Assembly: GCF_000214595.1 (NCBI RefSeq)
Contig: NZ_AFIG01000001.1
Span: 1,158,382 to 1,222,381, forward strand
DNA length: 64,000 bases
Direction: 5' to 3'
From: Methylophaga thalassica MP
Lineage (GTDB): Bacteria > Pseudomonadota > Gammaproteobacteria > Nitrosococcales > Methylophagaceae
Shown: in pieces, positions 51,420 to 60,361 of the stretch
Layout of the letters: every line of letters starts with the position of its first letter
How positions within the stretch are numbered: the stretch's first letter is position 1
Program-made: the position numbers and the translations under genes
Notes under the pieces: model-generated
Told to the model about the DNA's origin: nothing
Database searches by the model: none
Seen by the model: the letters and a program-made list of their open reading frames with translations, nothing else

Positions 51420-52319
51420 TTAATTCAACGACGTTTGTGAACGTAGGTGCTCTACCATCCAGTCAATCAGGCTCCGTGTTCTGGCAGAAGAATAACGGCC
51501 TTCTCTGTGCACCACATGCACGGGGACGGGGGGATGTTCGTATTCGCTTAGAATGATTTTTAATGCCCCGCTCTCCAGGCTATCGGCGACTTGATAAGAC
51601 AGAAATCGAGAAATGCCCATATCGGCTAACACGGCTTTTTCTGCCGAGAAATTATCACTGACGGTTAAAAATGGATTGACTCTGACACTGGTGGTTTTGC
51701 CATTATCGGTGAATTTCAGTTCATTACTTGGGCTCAAACCTCTGGCTAGAATAATTCTGTGGTCGGCTAAGTCTTCTGGTTTTTTCGGGTAGCCATGTTC
51801 CTTCAGATATGGCGTCGATGCACATAAAACCCGACGAATAGCCCCGACTTTAATAGCTTTATACGATGAGTCCTGTAGTTCACCAATTCGTATCGCGACA
51901 TCAATTCCTTCTTCCAGCATATTAACGACACGGTCGACAAATAGTGCATCCACCTGCATTTCAGGGTAGTTTTTTAAATAACTGATAAGCCCATCCATCA
52001 CATAAAGCCGCCCGAATAATACGGAGGCAGTAATTCTGACCAGCCCTTTGGGGATGGCATTTCTGCCTCTGACGGCATCATCGGCCTCTTCGGATAAGGC
52101 GACTATTTGTTTGGCATCTTTGTAATAACGTTGCCCGGCATCGGTGATTTGCAAGTGTCGGGTGGTTCGGTGTAACAGTTTTACACCCAGCCGGGTTTCC
52201 AGTTCTGATACGGCCCGGCTGACGGCGGGAGGACTTAGTCTGAGTTTACGGGCGGCACTGGCAAAACCTTCGTTTTCCACCACGGCCACGAACACCGTCA
52301 TTAAGTGTAATCGGTCCAT
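51420..52319 (-). CDS. LysR-family transcriptional regulator
   Basis: 299 residues: N-terminal winged HTH (FASAARKLRLSPPAVSRAVS) and a periplasmic-binding-like effector domain (LVRITASVLFGRLYVMDGLI, AEKAVLADMGISRFLSYQVA). It belongs to the subgroup with the starting MDRLHLMTVFVAVVE, common in proteobacteria. It is divergent from the four-gene operon starting at 52444 and shares a 124-bp intergenic region that carries a long inverted repeat (52356-52388). It is the likely regulator of that operon; the inducer is unknown. Confidence 0.93.
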   Translation of the reverse strand: MDRLHLMTVFVAVVENEGFASAARKLRLSPPAVSRAVSELETRLGVKLLHRTTRHLQITDAGQRYYKDAKQIVALSEEADDAVRGRNAIPKGLVRITASVLFGRLYVMDGLISYLKNYPEMQVDALFVDRVVNMLEEGIDVAIRIGELQDSSYKAIKVGAIRRVLCASTPYLKEHGYPKKPEDLADHRIILARGLSPSNELKFTDNGKTTSVRVNPFLTVSDNFSAEKAVLADMGISRFLSYQVADSLESGALKIILSEYEHPPVPVHVVHREGRYSSARTRSLIDWMVEHLRSQTSLN

Positions 52320-52355
52320 TTATTATTCCACTTTATGCAATAGTTAATTAATCAT

Positions 52356-52388
52356 TTGGCTGATTATTATATTTCTGATAATAGCCAA
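52356..52388. promoter_or_regulatory. Inverted repeat between LysR and its target operon
   Basis: Arms TTGGCT-G-ATTAT (52356-52367) and ATAATAGCCAA (52378-52388): 11 matching bases with one extra G on the left. It lies midway between the divergent genes and fits a LysR-family operator. Confidence 0.5.
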
Positions 52389-52443
52389 TAATGTTCTCGC
52401 TGGAAACACAACAGCATTAATTACTGACAACAGGAGAACAAAC

Positions 52444-52989
52444 ATGAGCAGAATCACTACCGTCACAGACGATATTGCTAATAACGAACAAGCCGAATTA
52501 TTTGCAGCCATTAAAGCAAAATTAGGCATCGTGCCCAATTTCCTTCGGGTGTTTGCCAATTCACCGGATGCACTGAAAGCCTTTCTGGGTTTTCACCATA
52601 TTGCTGGCAATGGCTCTTTGGATGCCGCCACACGTGAGCGAATTGCATTAACGCTGGCCCAGAAAAATGAATGTAGCTATTGCTTATCAGCGCATACGGC
52701 TATCGGACGTAAAACCGGACTCAACAGTGATGAGATAACCGCCAACCGTCAGGGTGACAGCCATGATGCGAAAGCCGCTGTGGCTGTGAAGTTTGCACGC
52801 AAACTGGCTGAGCACACAGGTGATGTGACGACCGCTGAACTACAGGAAATGCGTGATGCAGGGTTTACTGATGCCGATATTGTCGAAGTGATTACCCATA
52901 CAGGCATTAACTTATTAACGAATATTCTGAGTAAATCCAGTCGTGTCGAAATTGACTTTCCTAAAGTCGATTTGAATCAGGCGGCGTAG
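52444..52989 (+). CDS. Carboxymuconolactone decarboxylase/AhpD-like protein
   Basis: 181 residues in the CMD/AhpD superfamily. The CxxC redox motif with conserved His is present: KNECSYCLSAHTAIG. The preceding LDAATRERIALTLAQ and later DADIVEVITHTGIN are typical. Members are peroxidase-related thiol proteins. The GGAGA site is 7 bp upstream. First gene of an operon with an FMN-type protein, a GST and an NTF2-like protein, divergent from LysR. Confidence 0.9.
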   Translation: MSRITTVTDDIANNEQAELFAAIKAKLGIVPNFLRVFANSPDALKAFLGFHHIAGNGSLDAATRERIALTLAQKNECSYCLSAHTAIGRKTGLNSDEITANRQGDSHDAKAAVAVKFARKLAEHTGDVTTAELQEMRDAGFTDADIVEVITHTGINLLTNILSKSSRVEIDFPKVDLNQAA

Positions 52990-52999
52990 AGCAGAGTGT

Positions 53000-53019
53000 G
53001 CCCGGCCTTCTGGCCGGGC
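53000..53019 (+). other. Intercistronic GC hairpin
   Basis: Perfect 8-bp stem GCCCGGCC-TTCT-GGCCGGGC, no T-run after it. It may adjust mRNA stability or partially attenuate between the first and second genes of the operon. Confidence 0.6.
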
Positions 53020-53040
53020 AGTTATTCTGAGGAGCGTAAT

Positions 53041-53601
53041 ATGGCCAGAGCGTTTACCAAAATCGCGTTCACCGATCATGTGAAACAGGTGCAGTCTGAT
53101 ATGGGCAGTCGCGCGCTTTATCAGACACTGGAACATGGTGTAACGGATGAAGTATTTATTGATGCCCGAGTAAAAAAGTTTATCGAACAACAGGATAGCT
53201 TCTATATAGCAACCACCAATGAGGATGGTTGGCCGTATATTCAGCACCGCGGTGGGCCAAAAGGTTTTCTGAAAGTGTTGAATGAGACACAAATTGGCTT
53301 TGCTGACTTTGCTGGCAACCGGCAATATCTCACGGTAGGTAATATTGTTGGTAATAATAAGGTGTGTTTATTTTTGATGAACTATGCCGAAAAACGGCGA
53401 CTGAAACTATGGGGCCGTGCTGAACTGGTCCATGAACAAGATAATTTCAGTCTGGTTCAGCAACTTGAGGTGGCTGAGTTTCGTGCTCCAGTTGAGCGAG
53501 GTATTGTTATCACGCTGGAAGCGATGGACTGGAACTGCCCAAAGTATATTACGCCACGTTATACGCAGGATGAAATAGCGCAGTTTTTAGTTGATGATTA
53601 G
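53041..53601 (+). CDS. Pyridoxamine 5'-phosphate oxidase-like flavoprotein
   Basis: 186 residues from ATG 53041 (GAGGAG site). PPOX-type split beta-barrel: IATTNEDGWPYIQHRGGPKG, GFADFAGNRQYLTVGNI and KVCLFLMNYAEKRRLKLWGR. This subgroup binds FMN or F420-like cofactors and is often annotated as a general stress or nitroreductase-type protein. No PdxH-specific PLP residues are evident, so vitamin B6 synthesis is unlikely. Redox context is shared with the CMD and GST neighbours. Confidence 0.87.
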   Translation: MARAFTKIAFTDHVKQVQSDMGSRALYQTLEHGVTDEVFIDARVKKFIEQQDSFYIATTNEDGWPYIQHRGGPKGFLKVLNETQIGFADFAGNRQYLTVGNIVGNNKVCLFLMNYAEKRRLKLWGRAELVHEQDNFSLVQQLEVAEFRAPVERGIVITLEAMDWNCPKYITPRYTQDEIAQFLVDD

Positions 53602-53656
53602 CGTGTAATTAATTGATAAGGCTATTTTATTTAGCCTTTAAAAGAGTGTCTTGATT

Positions 53657-54262
53657 ATGATTTTATATAACATTCCATTATCTGGTAACTGCCATAAAGT
53701 CAGGCTAATGCTTCGCTTTTTAGGATTGGATTATCAAATATACGATTTAGATTTGGGGACGACTGAACAGTTAAGTGAAGATTTTTTGAAATTAAATCCA
53801 TTTGGGCAGGCACCTGCGATTAATGATCAAGGTGTGGTGGTTCGTGATAGTCACGCGATTTTAGTTTATCTGGCTAAAAAATATGGCGGTGAACAATGGT
53901 GGAGTGAGGATCCTATTCTATTAGCCGAGATCACAAGCTGGTTATCTACGGCCGCGAATGAGCTACAAAATGGTCCGGCCAGATTACGTCTGCACCATAA
54001 AATGGGCCGACCTATCGACGTTAAACACGCCACTGATACTACAACGAAGTTGTTGAACATCATTGACCGTCATTTAGCCAATAGACAGTGGCTAGTCGCT
54101 GACAAGTTAAGCATTGCTGATATTGCTATTTACCCTTATCTGGCCTTGGCTCATGAAGGCCAGGTCAATCTTAGTCACTATCAGAATATCAGTGCTTGGC
54201 TGGCACGGTTTGAGTCTTTACCAGACTATGTGTCCATGCCAGGCATCAACCTACAAATCTAA
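53657..54262 (+). CDS. Glutathione S-transferase
   Basis: 201 residues from ATG 53657 (an upstream TTG adds two residues). N-terminal thioredoxin-like domain with the active-site region YNIPLSGNCHKVRLMLRFLG, where Ser/Asn-Cys replace the Tyr of alpha-class enzymes, and the cis-Pro plus Ser segment QAPAI...VVRDSHAILVYLA. The C-terminal helical domain has the N-capping box DKLSIADIAIYPYLA. It likely conjugates or reduces electrophiles, within a LysR-controlled operon. Confidence 0.92.
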   Translation: MILYNIPLSGNCHKVRLMLRFLGLDYQIYDLDLGTTEQLSEDFLKLNPFGQAPAINDQGVVVRDSHAILVYLAKKYGGEQWWSEDPILLAEITSWLSTAANELQNGPARLRLHHKMGRPIDVKHATDTTTKLLNIIDRHLANRQWLVADKLSIADIAIYPYLALAHEGQVNLSHYQNISAWLARFESLPDYVSMPGINLQI

Positions 54263-54280
54263 TATTGGAGAACAAACACT

Positions 54281-54754
54281 ATGACAACTGACATTAAGCC
54301 CCCTCTTCCGCCATTTGATGAAGCCTCGGCGACACAAAAAGTCCGCATGGCTGAAGATGCCTGGAATAGTCGCGACCCAGATCGTGTTGCACAGGTTTAC
54401 ACCGAAGATACGATTTGGCGTAACCGTGCTGAATTTCCACGAGGTCGTGACCAAGTGAGAGATTTTTTGCAGAAAAAATGGGCAAGAGAACTCGACTATC
54501 GCTTAATAAAAGAACTGTGGGCCTTTGAACAAAACCGTATTGCTGTGCGCTTTGCTTATGAATGGCATGATGACAGCGGTAACTGGTTTCGCTCATATGG
54601 TAATGAAAACTGGGAATTTAATGAGCAAGGCTTAATGCAGCGTCGTTTTGCCTGCATTAATGATTTGCCTATTAAAGAATCCGACCGTTTATTTCACTGG
54701 GCATTAGGCAGAAGACCGGATGACCACCCTAGTTTGAGTGATTTAAACCTGTAA
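54281..54754 (+). CDS. NTF2-like DUF1348 protein
   Basis: 157 residues matching DUF1348, an NTF2-like cone fold: [58 protein letters not shown] and [14 protein letters not shown]. The pocket would bind a small ligand, but the ligand and any catalysis are unknown. The family is frequent in operons with GST or LysR genes. It starts 18 bp after the GST stop and ends the operon. Confidence 0.9.
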   Translation: MTTDIKPPLPPFDEASATQKVRMAEDAWNSRDPDRVAQVYTEDTIWRNRAEFPRGRDQVRDFLQKKWARELDYRLIKELWAFEQNRIAVRFAYEWHDDSGNWFRSYGNENWEFNEQGLMQRRFACINDLPIKESDRLFHWALGRRPDDHPSLSDLNL

Positions 54755-54765
54755 ACCATGACAGG

Positions 54766-54798
54766 GCTCCGGGTTAGTGTATCAGCCTGGAGCTATTT
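54766..54798 (+). terminator. Likely terminator of the redox operon
   Basis: Stem GCTCC-GGG/CC-T-GGAGC (54766-54793) with one mismatch, followed by TATTTT. It overlaps the 3' end of the convergent phosphatase-like gene by one base. Confidence 0.5.
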
Positions 54799-55260
54799 TA
54801 CCGCTTCTAACAGCATCGCTTCAGATTGCGTGATAAACGCAGACCAGGTTTCATTGGGTTGCCATGATGGCAGCATTGCTTGCTTGGCTTCATGCTCAGG
54901 CAGTTGTTCAATGACACGCAGATAAAGATACAAAAATGCGGATGCCCGGTAGTTCAACGCACAGTGAACCCAGATTTTTCTATCCGAAAGTCCGGCCATG
55001 ACATTAAAGAATTGGATTAAATGGCTCTGTTTAGGGGCATCAAAGGGTACGGGGATATGAACATAGGTCATGCCTAAGCTGGTGACAATATGGCCTTCAT
55101 CTGCAATAGCTGAACTGGAATCGGGCATCGCCAGATTGATAATGACTTGATAACCTTGCTCTGCAATTTGCTCAAACTCATTGACTGCAGGCTGGCCTGA
55201 ACTGGCAATAGTCGTTGTTACCGCTAAGTAGTTTTTAATATTGGTCTGCACAGCAGTCAT
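54793..55260 (-). CDS. Protein tyrosine phosphatase-family protein with short P-loop
   Basis: 155 residues. The fold matches the DUF442/PTP-like group: IKNYLAVTTTIASSGQPAVN, YQVIINLAMPDSSSAI and WVHCALNYRASAF. The loop has Cys100 and Arg105, that is C-x4-R rather than the usual C-x5-R. This shortened loop is a feature of this bacterial family; whether it still cleaves phosphoesters is unclear. No signal peptide. It is convergent with the redox operon. Confidence 0.85.
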   Translation of the reverse strand: MTAVQTNIKNYLAVTTTIASSGQPAVNEFEQIAEQGYQVIINLAMPDSSSAIADEGHIVTSLGMTYVHIPVPFDAPKQSHLIQFFNVMAGLSDRKIWVHCALNYRASAFLYLYLRVIEQLPEHEAKQAMLPSWQPNETWSAFITQSEAMLLEAVK

Positions 55261-55415
55261 ACTCCATGTTTTATCGTCAGGGTAAGCCTATCATGGCTTA
55301 TTATCAGGAAACACTTATCAGTATATCTATGGCATTATGCCTGCCTGAATAGCCATGTGAACTCTCGGCTGAAATGACACTCTGAATACCTTTAATAATA
55401 AAAACACACTTAACA

Positions 55416-56417
55416 ATGACGTTAAAAACAGGACTCGCTTTTTCTTTACTGCTGACCAGTCAGCTTGTGTCAGCTCGTGATTACATCGACGCACATTTAC
55501 ACTACGTCGACTTTTTCCAGGAAACAGATGGCATGCCGGCCTTACTGAAGGCCATGGATGAAAGTGATATTACGCAAGCGGTGATTATGGGGATTCCGGT
55601 TGCGAAAACATGGCATGAAAATGAACCCAAAAAACCCCGTTATTATGCCGGTGATGATGCGGCTATTTACTGGTATAGCGCTACCGACTTTGAATTACAC
55701 GCTGCCATACAATCACTCAACCCCGAACAACAAAAACGCTTTATTCCCTTTTTGTCTGGTTTTAATCCCGATGATAAAAACTCGGTGAATCATATACGTC
55801 GCGCTTTAGAATTAAATCCCGGCTTTTGGCAAGGCATTGGTGAAGTTTTTACCCGCCATGATGATCTAACTGCATTGATTCACGGCAGTGCACCCCGTGC
55901 CAATAGTGAAGCAATGATGAAAGTCTATAAGTTGGCTGCTGAGTATGATTTACCGGTGTTATTGCACAGTAATATCACCTCAAAACGTGAGCGTAACCCT
56001 TTGTATTTAGAAGAGTTAGAGGATGCTTTAAACAAGAATCCTGACGTGAAGTTTATTTGGGCCCATGCTGGCACCAGTAAAGAGTTACATCGTCATCAGG
56101 AGGAGCTGGACTTTATCCGCCCCCTTCTGCAAGAGCTATTAGACAAATACGATAATCTGACCATTGATTTGTCATGGACGATGATTGAACCCTATTTATT
56201 AAATGAAAAAGGTCAGCCTCGTGCTAAATGGCTGGCGTTGTTGGAACAATACCCAAGCCGCTTTGTGATTGGTAGTGATGTGGTCGGTAGCTTTGATAAC
56301 CTGGGTAAAATTATGCATGGCTTTGATCCGATATTGGATGCCTTACCCGCCGATGTGGCTAAAGCCATTGCTCATGATAACTTTTTAGCCTTATTACCTA
56401 AAAAGACGGCTGATTAA
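55416..56417 (+). CDS. Periplasmic amidohydrolase-family protein
   Basis: 333 residues with a signal peptide (about 1-20, ending QLVSA). Amidohydrolase-2-type TIM barrel: DYIDAHLHYVDFF (the HxH metal motif), PVLLHSN, FIWAHAGTSKE and FVIGSDVVGSF, giving H, H and D metal ligands. The reaction may be hydrolysis or decarboxylation of a small molecule; the substrate is unknown. Its stop overlaps the convergent DUF3750 gene by four bases. Confidence 0.88.
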   Translation: MTLKTGLAFSLLLTSQLVSARDYIDAHLHYVDFFQETDGMPALLKAMDESDITQAVIMGIPVAKTWHENEPKKPRYYAGDDAAIYWYSATDFELHAAIQSLNPEQQKRFIPFLSGFNPDDKNSVNHIRRALELNPGFWQGIGEVFTRHDDLTALIHGSAPRANSEAMMKVYKLAAEYDLPVLLHSNITSKRERNPLYLEELEDALNKNPDVKFIWAHAGTSKELHRHQEELDFIRPLLQELLDKYDNLTIDLSWTMIEPYLLNEKGQPRAKWLALLEQYPSRFVIGSDVVGSFDNLGKIMHGFDPILDALPADVAKAIAHDNFLALLPKKTAD

Positions 56418-56959
56418 TCTGCGTAACCACTACCGATAGCCCGAAATGGCATTTTTAAGCCCAGCTCTTTGACTTGTAACCCCACCCAGGCTGGGAAGGT
56501 ATTGCTGTTAGGGCCGGGAAATAAGGTGTAGTCATTAGCCCAAGGATAATGCGATACCGCCGTTTTGATTTTGGGGATCAGCTTGGCGGCTTTCTGCCCA
56601 TGCAGAGATAAGATTTTTTCCGGTCTGGCGCCATACCAATAGGTGTCAGGTGTGGTGGTTTGATATTCCCGTAATGCTGGTAAACCTCGCTTTACACGCC
56701 AGCCAACCACTTCATAGACCGTATAACTTGCTGCATTTTCTGGTTTTATGGCAATCCAGGTATGCACGGCAAACCAGCCGCGCCAGCTAAAGGCATCCGC
56801 GGCATAGACTTCAATAATGGCTTGTTTCTGTGTCGCCGGATCGGCTGCAATACCGGCTGATTCACGGCTGGCTATTCGCCAATCTTTTGTTGTACAGGCG
56901 CTTAGTGAAAACACCGAAACCAACAAAATACACATTGCTTTTAAGCTGTTATTCATCAT
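56414..56959 (-). CDS. DUF3750 lipoprotein
   Basis: 181 residues with a lipoprotein signal (lipobox LSAC, Cys22). The mature protein matches DUF3750: AIIEVYAADAFSWRGWFAVH, then TWIAIKPENAASYTVYEVVG, WRVKRGLPALREYQ and YTLFPGPNSNTFPAWVG. The conserved His, Trp and FPGPNSNTF suggest a catalytic pocket, but no activity is known. It starts 6 bp after the sensor-kinase stop, so it is probably the third gene of the response-regulator/kinase operon. Confidence 0.87.
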   Translation of the reverse strand: MMNNSLKAMCILLVSVFSLSACTTKDWRIASRESAGIAADPATQKQAIIEVYAADAFSWRGWFAVHTWIAIKPENAASYTVYEVVGWRVKRGLPALREYQTTTPDTYWYGARPEKILSLHGQKAAKLIPKIKTAVSHYPWANDYTLFPGPNSNTFPAWVGLQVKELGLKMPFRAIGSGYAD

Positions 56960-56965
56960 AAATAG

Positions 56966-58339
56966 CTAGTTGAGTGTTTGCTCTGAGTTGAGCTCATGGC
57001 TGGAATATGGCAATGAAATATCGACACGTAATCCTGCTTTTGTATTGTTGATAGTCAATTTACCATTCAGGATATCAATGACGGCTTTGGTAATACTTAA
57101 TCCCAAACCGAAATTACCTTTTTTCTTGTCATGTACAAAGCGGTTGGTCACATTGGGTAATAAGTCGGGATTGATGCCCCCTGCTTCATCGGTGATCTGC
57201 CAGGTGACAAAGTCTGGTTGCTCAGTCACCAGAATAGACACCGATTGTTCCGCTGAAGAAAATTGAATGGCATTTTTGATCACATTTCTAATCGCCACTG
57301 CTACCAACTCCTGTGGTAGCAACAAGTCCTGTTCACTATGGATAATTTTATGAATCTGGATCTGACTTTCTTGAATCATACCCTGCAATGGCATTAGCGC
57401 TTTTGCGGTAATCTCACTCGCCGAACTGCTGACAGTAATGGACGCCATTTGCTCGGCATCCAGTCTTGCCAGCATTAATAACTGATCCAGCAATTCCGTT
57501 AGCTGTTTGACGGCCAGGTTAGCTTGCTTGAGATTGTTATCAACGGTTTCACCTTGTTTGAGCATGGCTACTTGAAGCTGTGTAGTAATACCCGCCAGTG
57601 GTGTTCTCAGCTCATGAGCTGCATCTGTAGTAAAACGACGCTCACTCTCCAGCACCGCTTTGACTCTGGCGAGTAAGGCGTTAAAGCCGGCAATCACACC
57701 TTTAACTTCACTCGGCACATCCTCAATTTCTATTGGCGTTAAACTGTTACCCGTGTGTTTATCAAAGTGGTCCTGTAGCTGTGTCATCGGTTTAAAGACA
57801 CGCTGGATAATAAAATACAGGGAGATAATTAAGGTCAGAACAGCCAGAATCCAGGGAATAAGTACCCCAATTAACACAATATTGAAGAGCTGACGACGTT
57901 TATCCAGCTTCTCAGCAGTAGTGACTGAAATACCATGTTCGGTCAGTTTGAATACACGCCAGATGGTGCCATTGTCACGAATAAAGCTGTAACCATCTTT
58001 CACAGAAGTCAGCACGTCTTGATTACCGTCTTCTGTGCTAATAATTAATTCACCATCGATGCGTGTGACATTACATACAATAACCTCAGTATTATCTTTA
58101 TTTTGTTCAATCTGTTGTATGAGTTCATTAGTCAGTGACGATGATGGTTTTTCATTTTTCACATCGTATTGGTGCACTATGTGAGACAGCATTTTTGCTG
58201 ATGCAGCCAGGCGGTCATCCAAAATCTCTTTCACATCACTTTTGATGGTGTGATACATAAACGGACCGATAGCCAGACATAAAATACCCGTGACCAGCAG
58301 TACTGAGATTAATAACTTATTTCTTAAGCTGCCTTTCAT
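56966..58339 (-). CDS. Sensor histidine kinase, QseC-like
   Basis: 457 residues: TM1 (about 9-28), a periplasmic sensor of about 110 residues, TM2 (about 152-175), HAMP, H-box FTTDAAHELRTPLAG, N-box IRNVIKNAIQFSS and the ATP-lid FGLGLSITKAVIDI. All catalytic boxes look intact. Its ATG overlaps the regulator stop by one base (TAATG). The pair is divergent from a complete RND pump that it probably controls. Confidence 0.93.
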   Translation of the reverse strand: MKGSLRNKLLISVLLVTGILCLAIGPFMYHTIKSDVKEILDDRLAASAKMLSHIVHQYDVKNEKPSSSLTNELIQQIEQNKDNTEVIVCNVTRIDGELIISTEDGNQDVLTSVKDGYSFIRDNGTIWRVFKLTEHGISVTTAEKLDKRRQLFNIVLIGVLIPWILAVLTLIISLYFIIQRVFKPMTQLQDHFDKHTGNSLTPIEIEDVPSEVKGVIAGFNALLARVKAVLESERRFTTDAAHELRTPLAGITTQLQVAMLKQGETVDNNLKQANLAVKQLTELLDQLLMLARLDAEQMASITVSSSASEITAKALMPLQGMIQESQIQIHKIIHSEQDLLLPQELVAVAIRNVIKNAIQFSSAEQSVSILVTEQPDFVTWQITDEAGGINPDLLPNVTNRFVHDKKKGNFGLGLSITKAVIDILNGKLTINNTKAGLRVDISLPYSSHELNSEQTLN

Positions 58340-59001
58340 TATTTATCAACGGCCAAAAAGTAGCCTAAGCGACGTTCAGTACATATCAGATCGGTACCGA
58401 GTTTCTTACGCAGATTGTGTATATGCACGGCGACGGCATTACTTGCCACACCTTCAGCCCAGCCATAAAGTCTGTCCTGAAGTTGGTCTGTATTAACAAC
58501 TTTACCAGGTTGGTGCATTAAGGCTTCCAGTACAATCAATTCACTTTTGGATAATTTCACCGGCAGACCGTTAGCTTTAACTTCGCCCTTAGTGGGGTTA
58601 TAGCTGATATGGGCAAAGGTGATAACGTTGTCTGCCCGACCAGCGATGCGACGGGTGATGGATTGCAGCCGAGCTACCAACTCATCAAAGTCAAAAGGTT
58701 TAGTGAGGTAGTCATCGGCCCCGGCTGATAATCCAGTCACCCTGTCTGGTATGGCGTCACGTGCCGTGAGGATAAGGACTGGAATTAATATCTTATTCTG
58801 CCGCCAATTAGTAAGTAGTGTCATGCCATCGTAATCTGGCAATGATAGATCAAGAATCACCACATCGTAATCGACATGTTGAATGGCCTGATTGGCGGTA
58901 TTAGCGTCTGTCACCCAATCTGTGCTGTGACCGAGCGTTTCCAGACCTTGTTTAATGCCATCACCGACAATGTCATTGTCTTCAACCAACAAAATATACA
59001 T
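58339..59001 (-). CDS. OmpR-family response regulator, QseB-like
   Basis: 220 residues from ATG 59001 (GGGA site); an upstream in-frame ATG at 59025 is less likely. The receiver has EDN, phosphoacceptor Asp in VVILDLSLPDYDG and KPF. The winged helix carries the recognition segment ASNAVAVHIHNLRKKL, which is close to that of the regulator at 12194. A perfect direct-repeat box (CTTAAT-N5-CTTAAT on this strand) lies just upstream at 59059-59043, pointing to autoregulation and control of the divergent RND operon. Confidence 0.93.
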   Translation of the reverse strand: MYILLVEDNDIVGDGIKQGLETLGHSTDWVTDANTANQAIQHVDYDVVILDLSLPDYDGMTLLTNWRQNKILIPVLILTARDAIPDRVTGLSAGADDYLTKPFDFDELVARLQSITRRIAGRADNVITFAHISYNPTKGEVKANGLPVKLSKSELIVLEALMHQPGKVVNTDQLQDRLYGWAEGVASNAVAVHIHNLRKKLGTDLICTERRLGYFLAVDK

Positions 59002-59042
59002 AGATGATTCCCAAGAATTACACACTTATTATGGTTAATAAC

Positions 59043-59059
59043 ATTAAGTGAACATTAAG
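59043..59059 (-). promoter_or_regulatory. Perfect PmrA/QseB-type box between the regulator and RND operons
   Basis: On the minus strand CTTAAT-GTTCA-CTTAAT, identical half-sites 11 bp apart, followed after 9 bp by CATAAT (59033-59028) as a -10 for the regulator operon. On the plus strand a TAATGT (59067) could serve the RND operon. The best of the four boxes. Confidence 0.7.
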
Positions 59060-59188
59060 ATCAGCCTAATGTAGGGCTAACAATAGCCACTTAGACTTGA
59101 TGAAAATTACACATCAAGGTGTATATATTCGCCTTTTGTTGCTGAAGCAAACAACCTGATTGAATTTATTTATATAGAGATGTTTATC

Positions 59189-60355
59189 ATGCGAGCCATT
59201 CCTTTAACACTGCTTTCTGCTTTTTCCCTGATGCTGGTTGCCTGCTCTGAGCCAGAGAGTCAGGCACCACAACAGCAAGCCAAGCCTGCTGAAGTCGATG
59301 TTGCCATTCCGCTTCAACACAAACTGACCGATTGGGATGAGTTTACAGGTCGCTTTGAAGCCATTAGCAACGTCAATTTACGGGCCCGTGTCACTGGCTA
59401 CCTTATCGAGAAAAAGTTTAAAGATGGTCAGCAAGTTAAAAAAGGTGATGTGTTGTACGTGATTGACCCGCGTCCTTTTCGTTATGAGTTAAGGCAAATT
59501 CAGGCTCAATATGAGCTCGCTAAAAAGGAATTGGATCGTGCCCATCTATTACGTGAGTCCAATGCAATTTCGCAAGAAGAAGTCGATAGACGTTTCCAGG
59601 AGCTTCAGATTACCGAAGCCTCATTAAACAATGCCAAGCTCCAGTTAGGCTTTACTGAAGTGACCTCTCCTATCGACGGTAAAATTAGTGATAGCTATGT
59701 TGATGTTGGCAATATGGTCGAAGAAAACCAGACCATTTTGACCCGTATCGTTAGCACCAATCCTATCCACTTCCGTTTCGAAGGTTCACAAGGCGATTTA
59801 TTGAAATACATCCGTCTTGATCGTGCAGGCCAACGCCCAAGTAGTGATTCCAGCCCTAATCCTATCTATATCAAATTGATGGACGAAGATAAGTTCTACC
59901 ACGAAGGCACTATGCACTTCGTCGACAATGTGGTCGATAGTGCCACAGGCACTATCCAGGCGACTGCGACGGTAAATAATGATGAAGGGATTATTTATCC
60001 CGGACTGTTTGGCCGTGCTCGCTTGCTGGGCCGTGCCAATTACGACGCCGTATTGGTACCTGAAAATGCTATCAATACGGATCAGGATAAAAAGTTTGTT
60101 TATCTCATTGATGAGAATAATGCCATCAAACGTCAGTATGTCACTGTCGGTAATTTACTTGAAAATGATCTGATTGTGGTCAGCACAGGTTTAACCGGTA
60201 ATGAAAAAGTGGTGGTGAATGGCATTCAACGTATACAAGCCAGTGGGCAGGAAGTGACACCGAATGTGGTCGAGCTTGAGTGGAAACCTATCAATGTTTT
60301 AGGCAAGCAAGCTTCTGATGAAACAACGAACACGACAAACACTAATAAGGAATAA
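59189..60355 (+). CDS. RND efflux adaptor lipoprotein (AcrA/MexE-like)
   Basis: 388 residues from ATG 59189; an ATG three codons upstream is possible. A lipoprotein signal (LMLVAC) replaces a membrane anchor. Lipoyl halves (LIEKKFKDGQQVKKGDVLYV, FTEVTSPIDGKISDSYVDVG), a helical hairpin (about 105-150) and beta-barrel domains follow. It belongs to the AcrA/MexE/AdeA type, which links an AcrB-like permease to an OprM-like channel, both encoded next. The operon is likely controlled by the divergent QseBC-like pair. Confidence 0.92.
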   Translation: MRAIPLTLLSAFSLMLVACSEPESQAPQQQAKPAEVDVAIPLQHKLTDWDEFTGRFEAISNVNLRARVTGYLIEKKFKDGQQVKKGDVLYVIDPRPFRYELRQIQAQYELAKKELDRAHLLRESNAISQEEVDRRFQELQITEASLNNAKLQLGFTEVTSPIDGKISDSYVDVGNMVEENQTILTRIVSTNPIHFRFEGSQGDLLKYIRLDRAGQRPSSDSSPNPIYIKLMDEDKFYHEGTMHFVDNVVDSATGTIQATATVNNDEGIIYPGLFGRARLLGRANYDAVLVPENAINTDQDKKFVYLIDENNAIKRQYVTVGNLLENDLIVVSTGLTGNEKVVVNGIQRIQASGQEVTPNVVELEWKPINVLGKQASDETTNTTNTNKE

Positions 60356-60361
60356 GCGACT

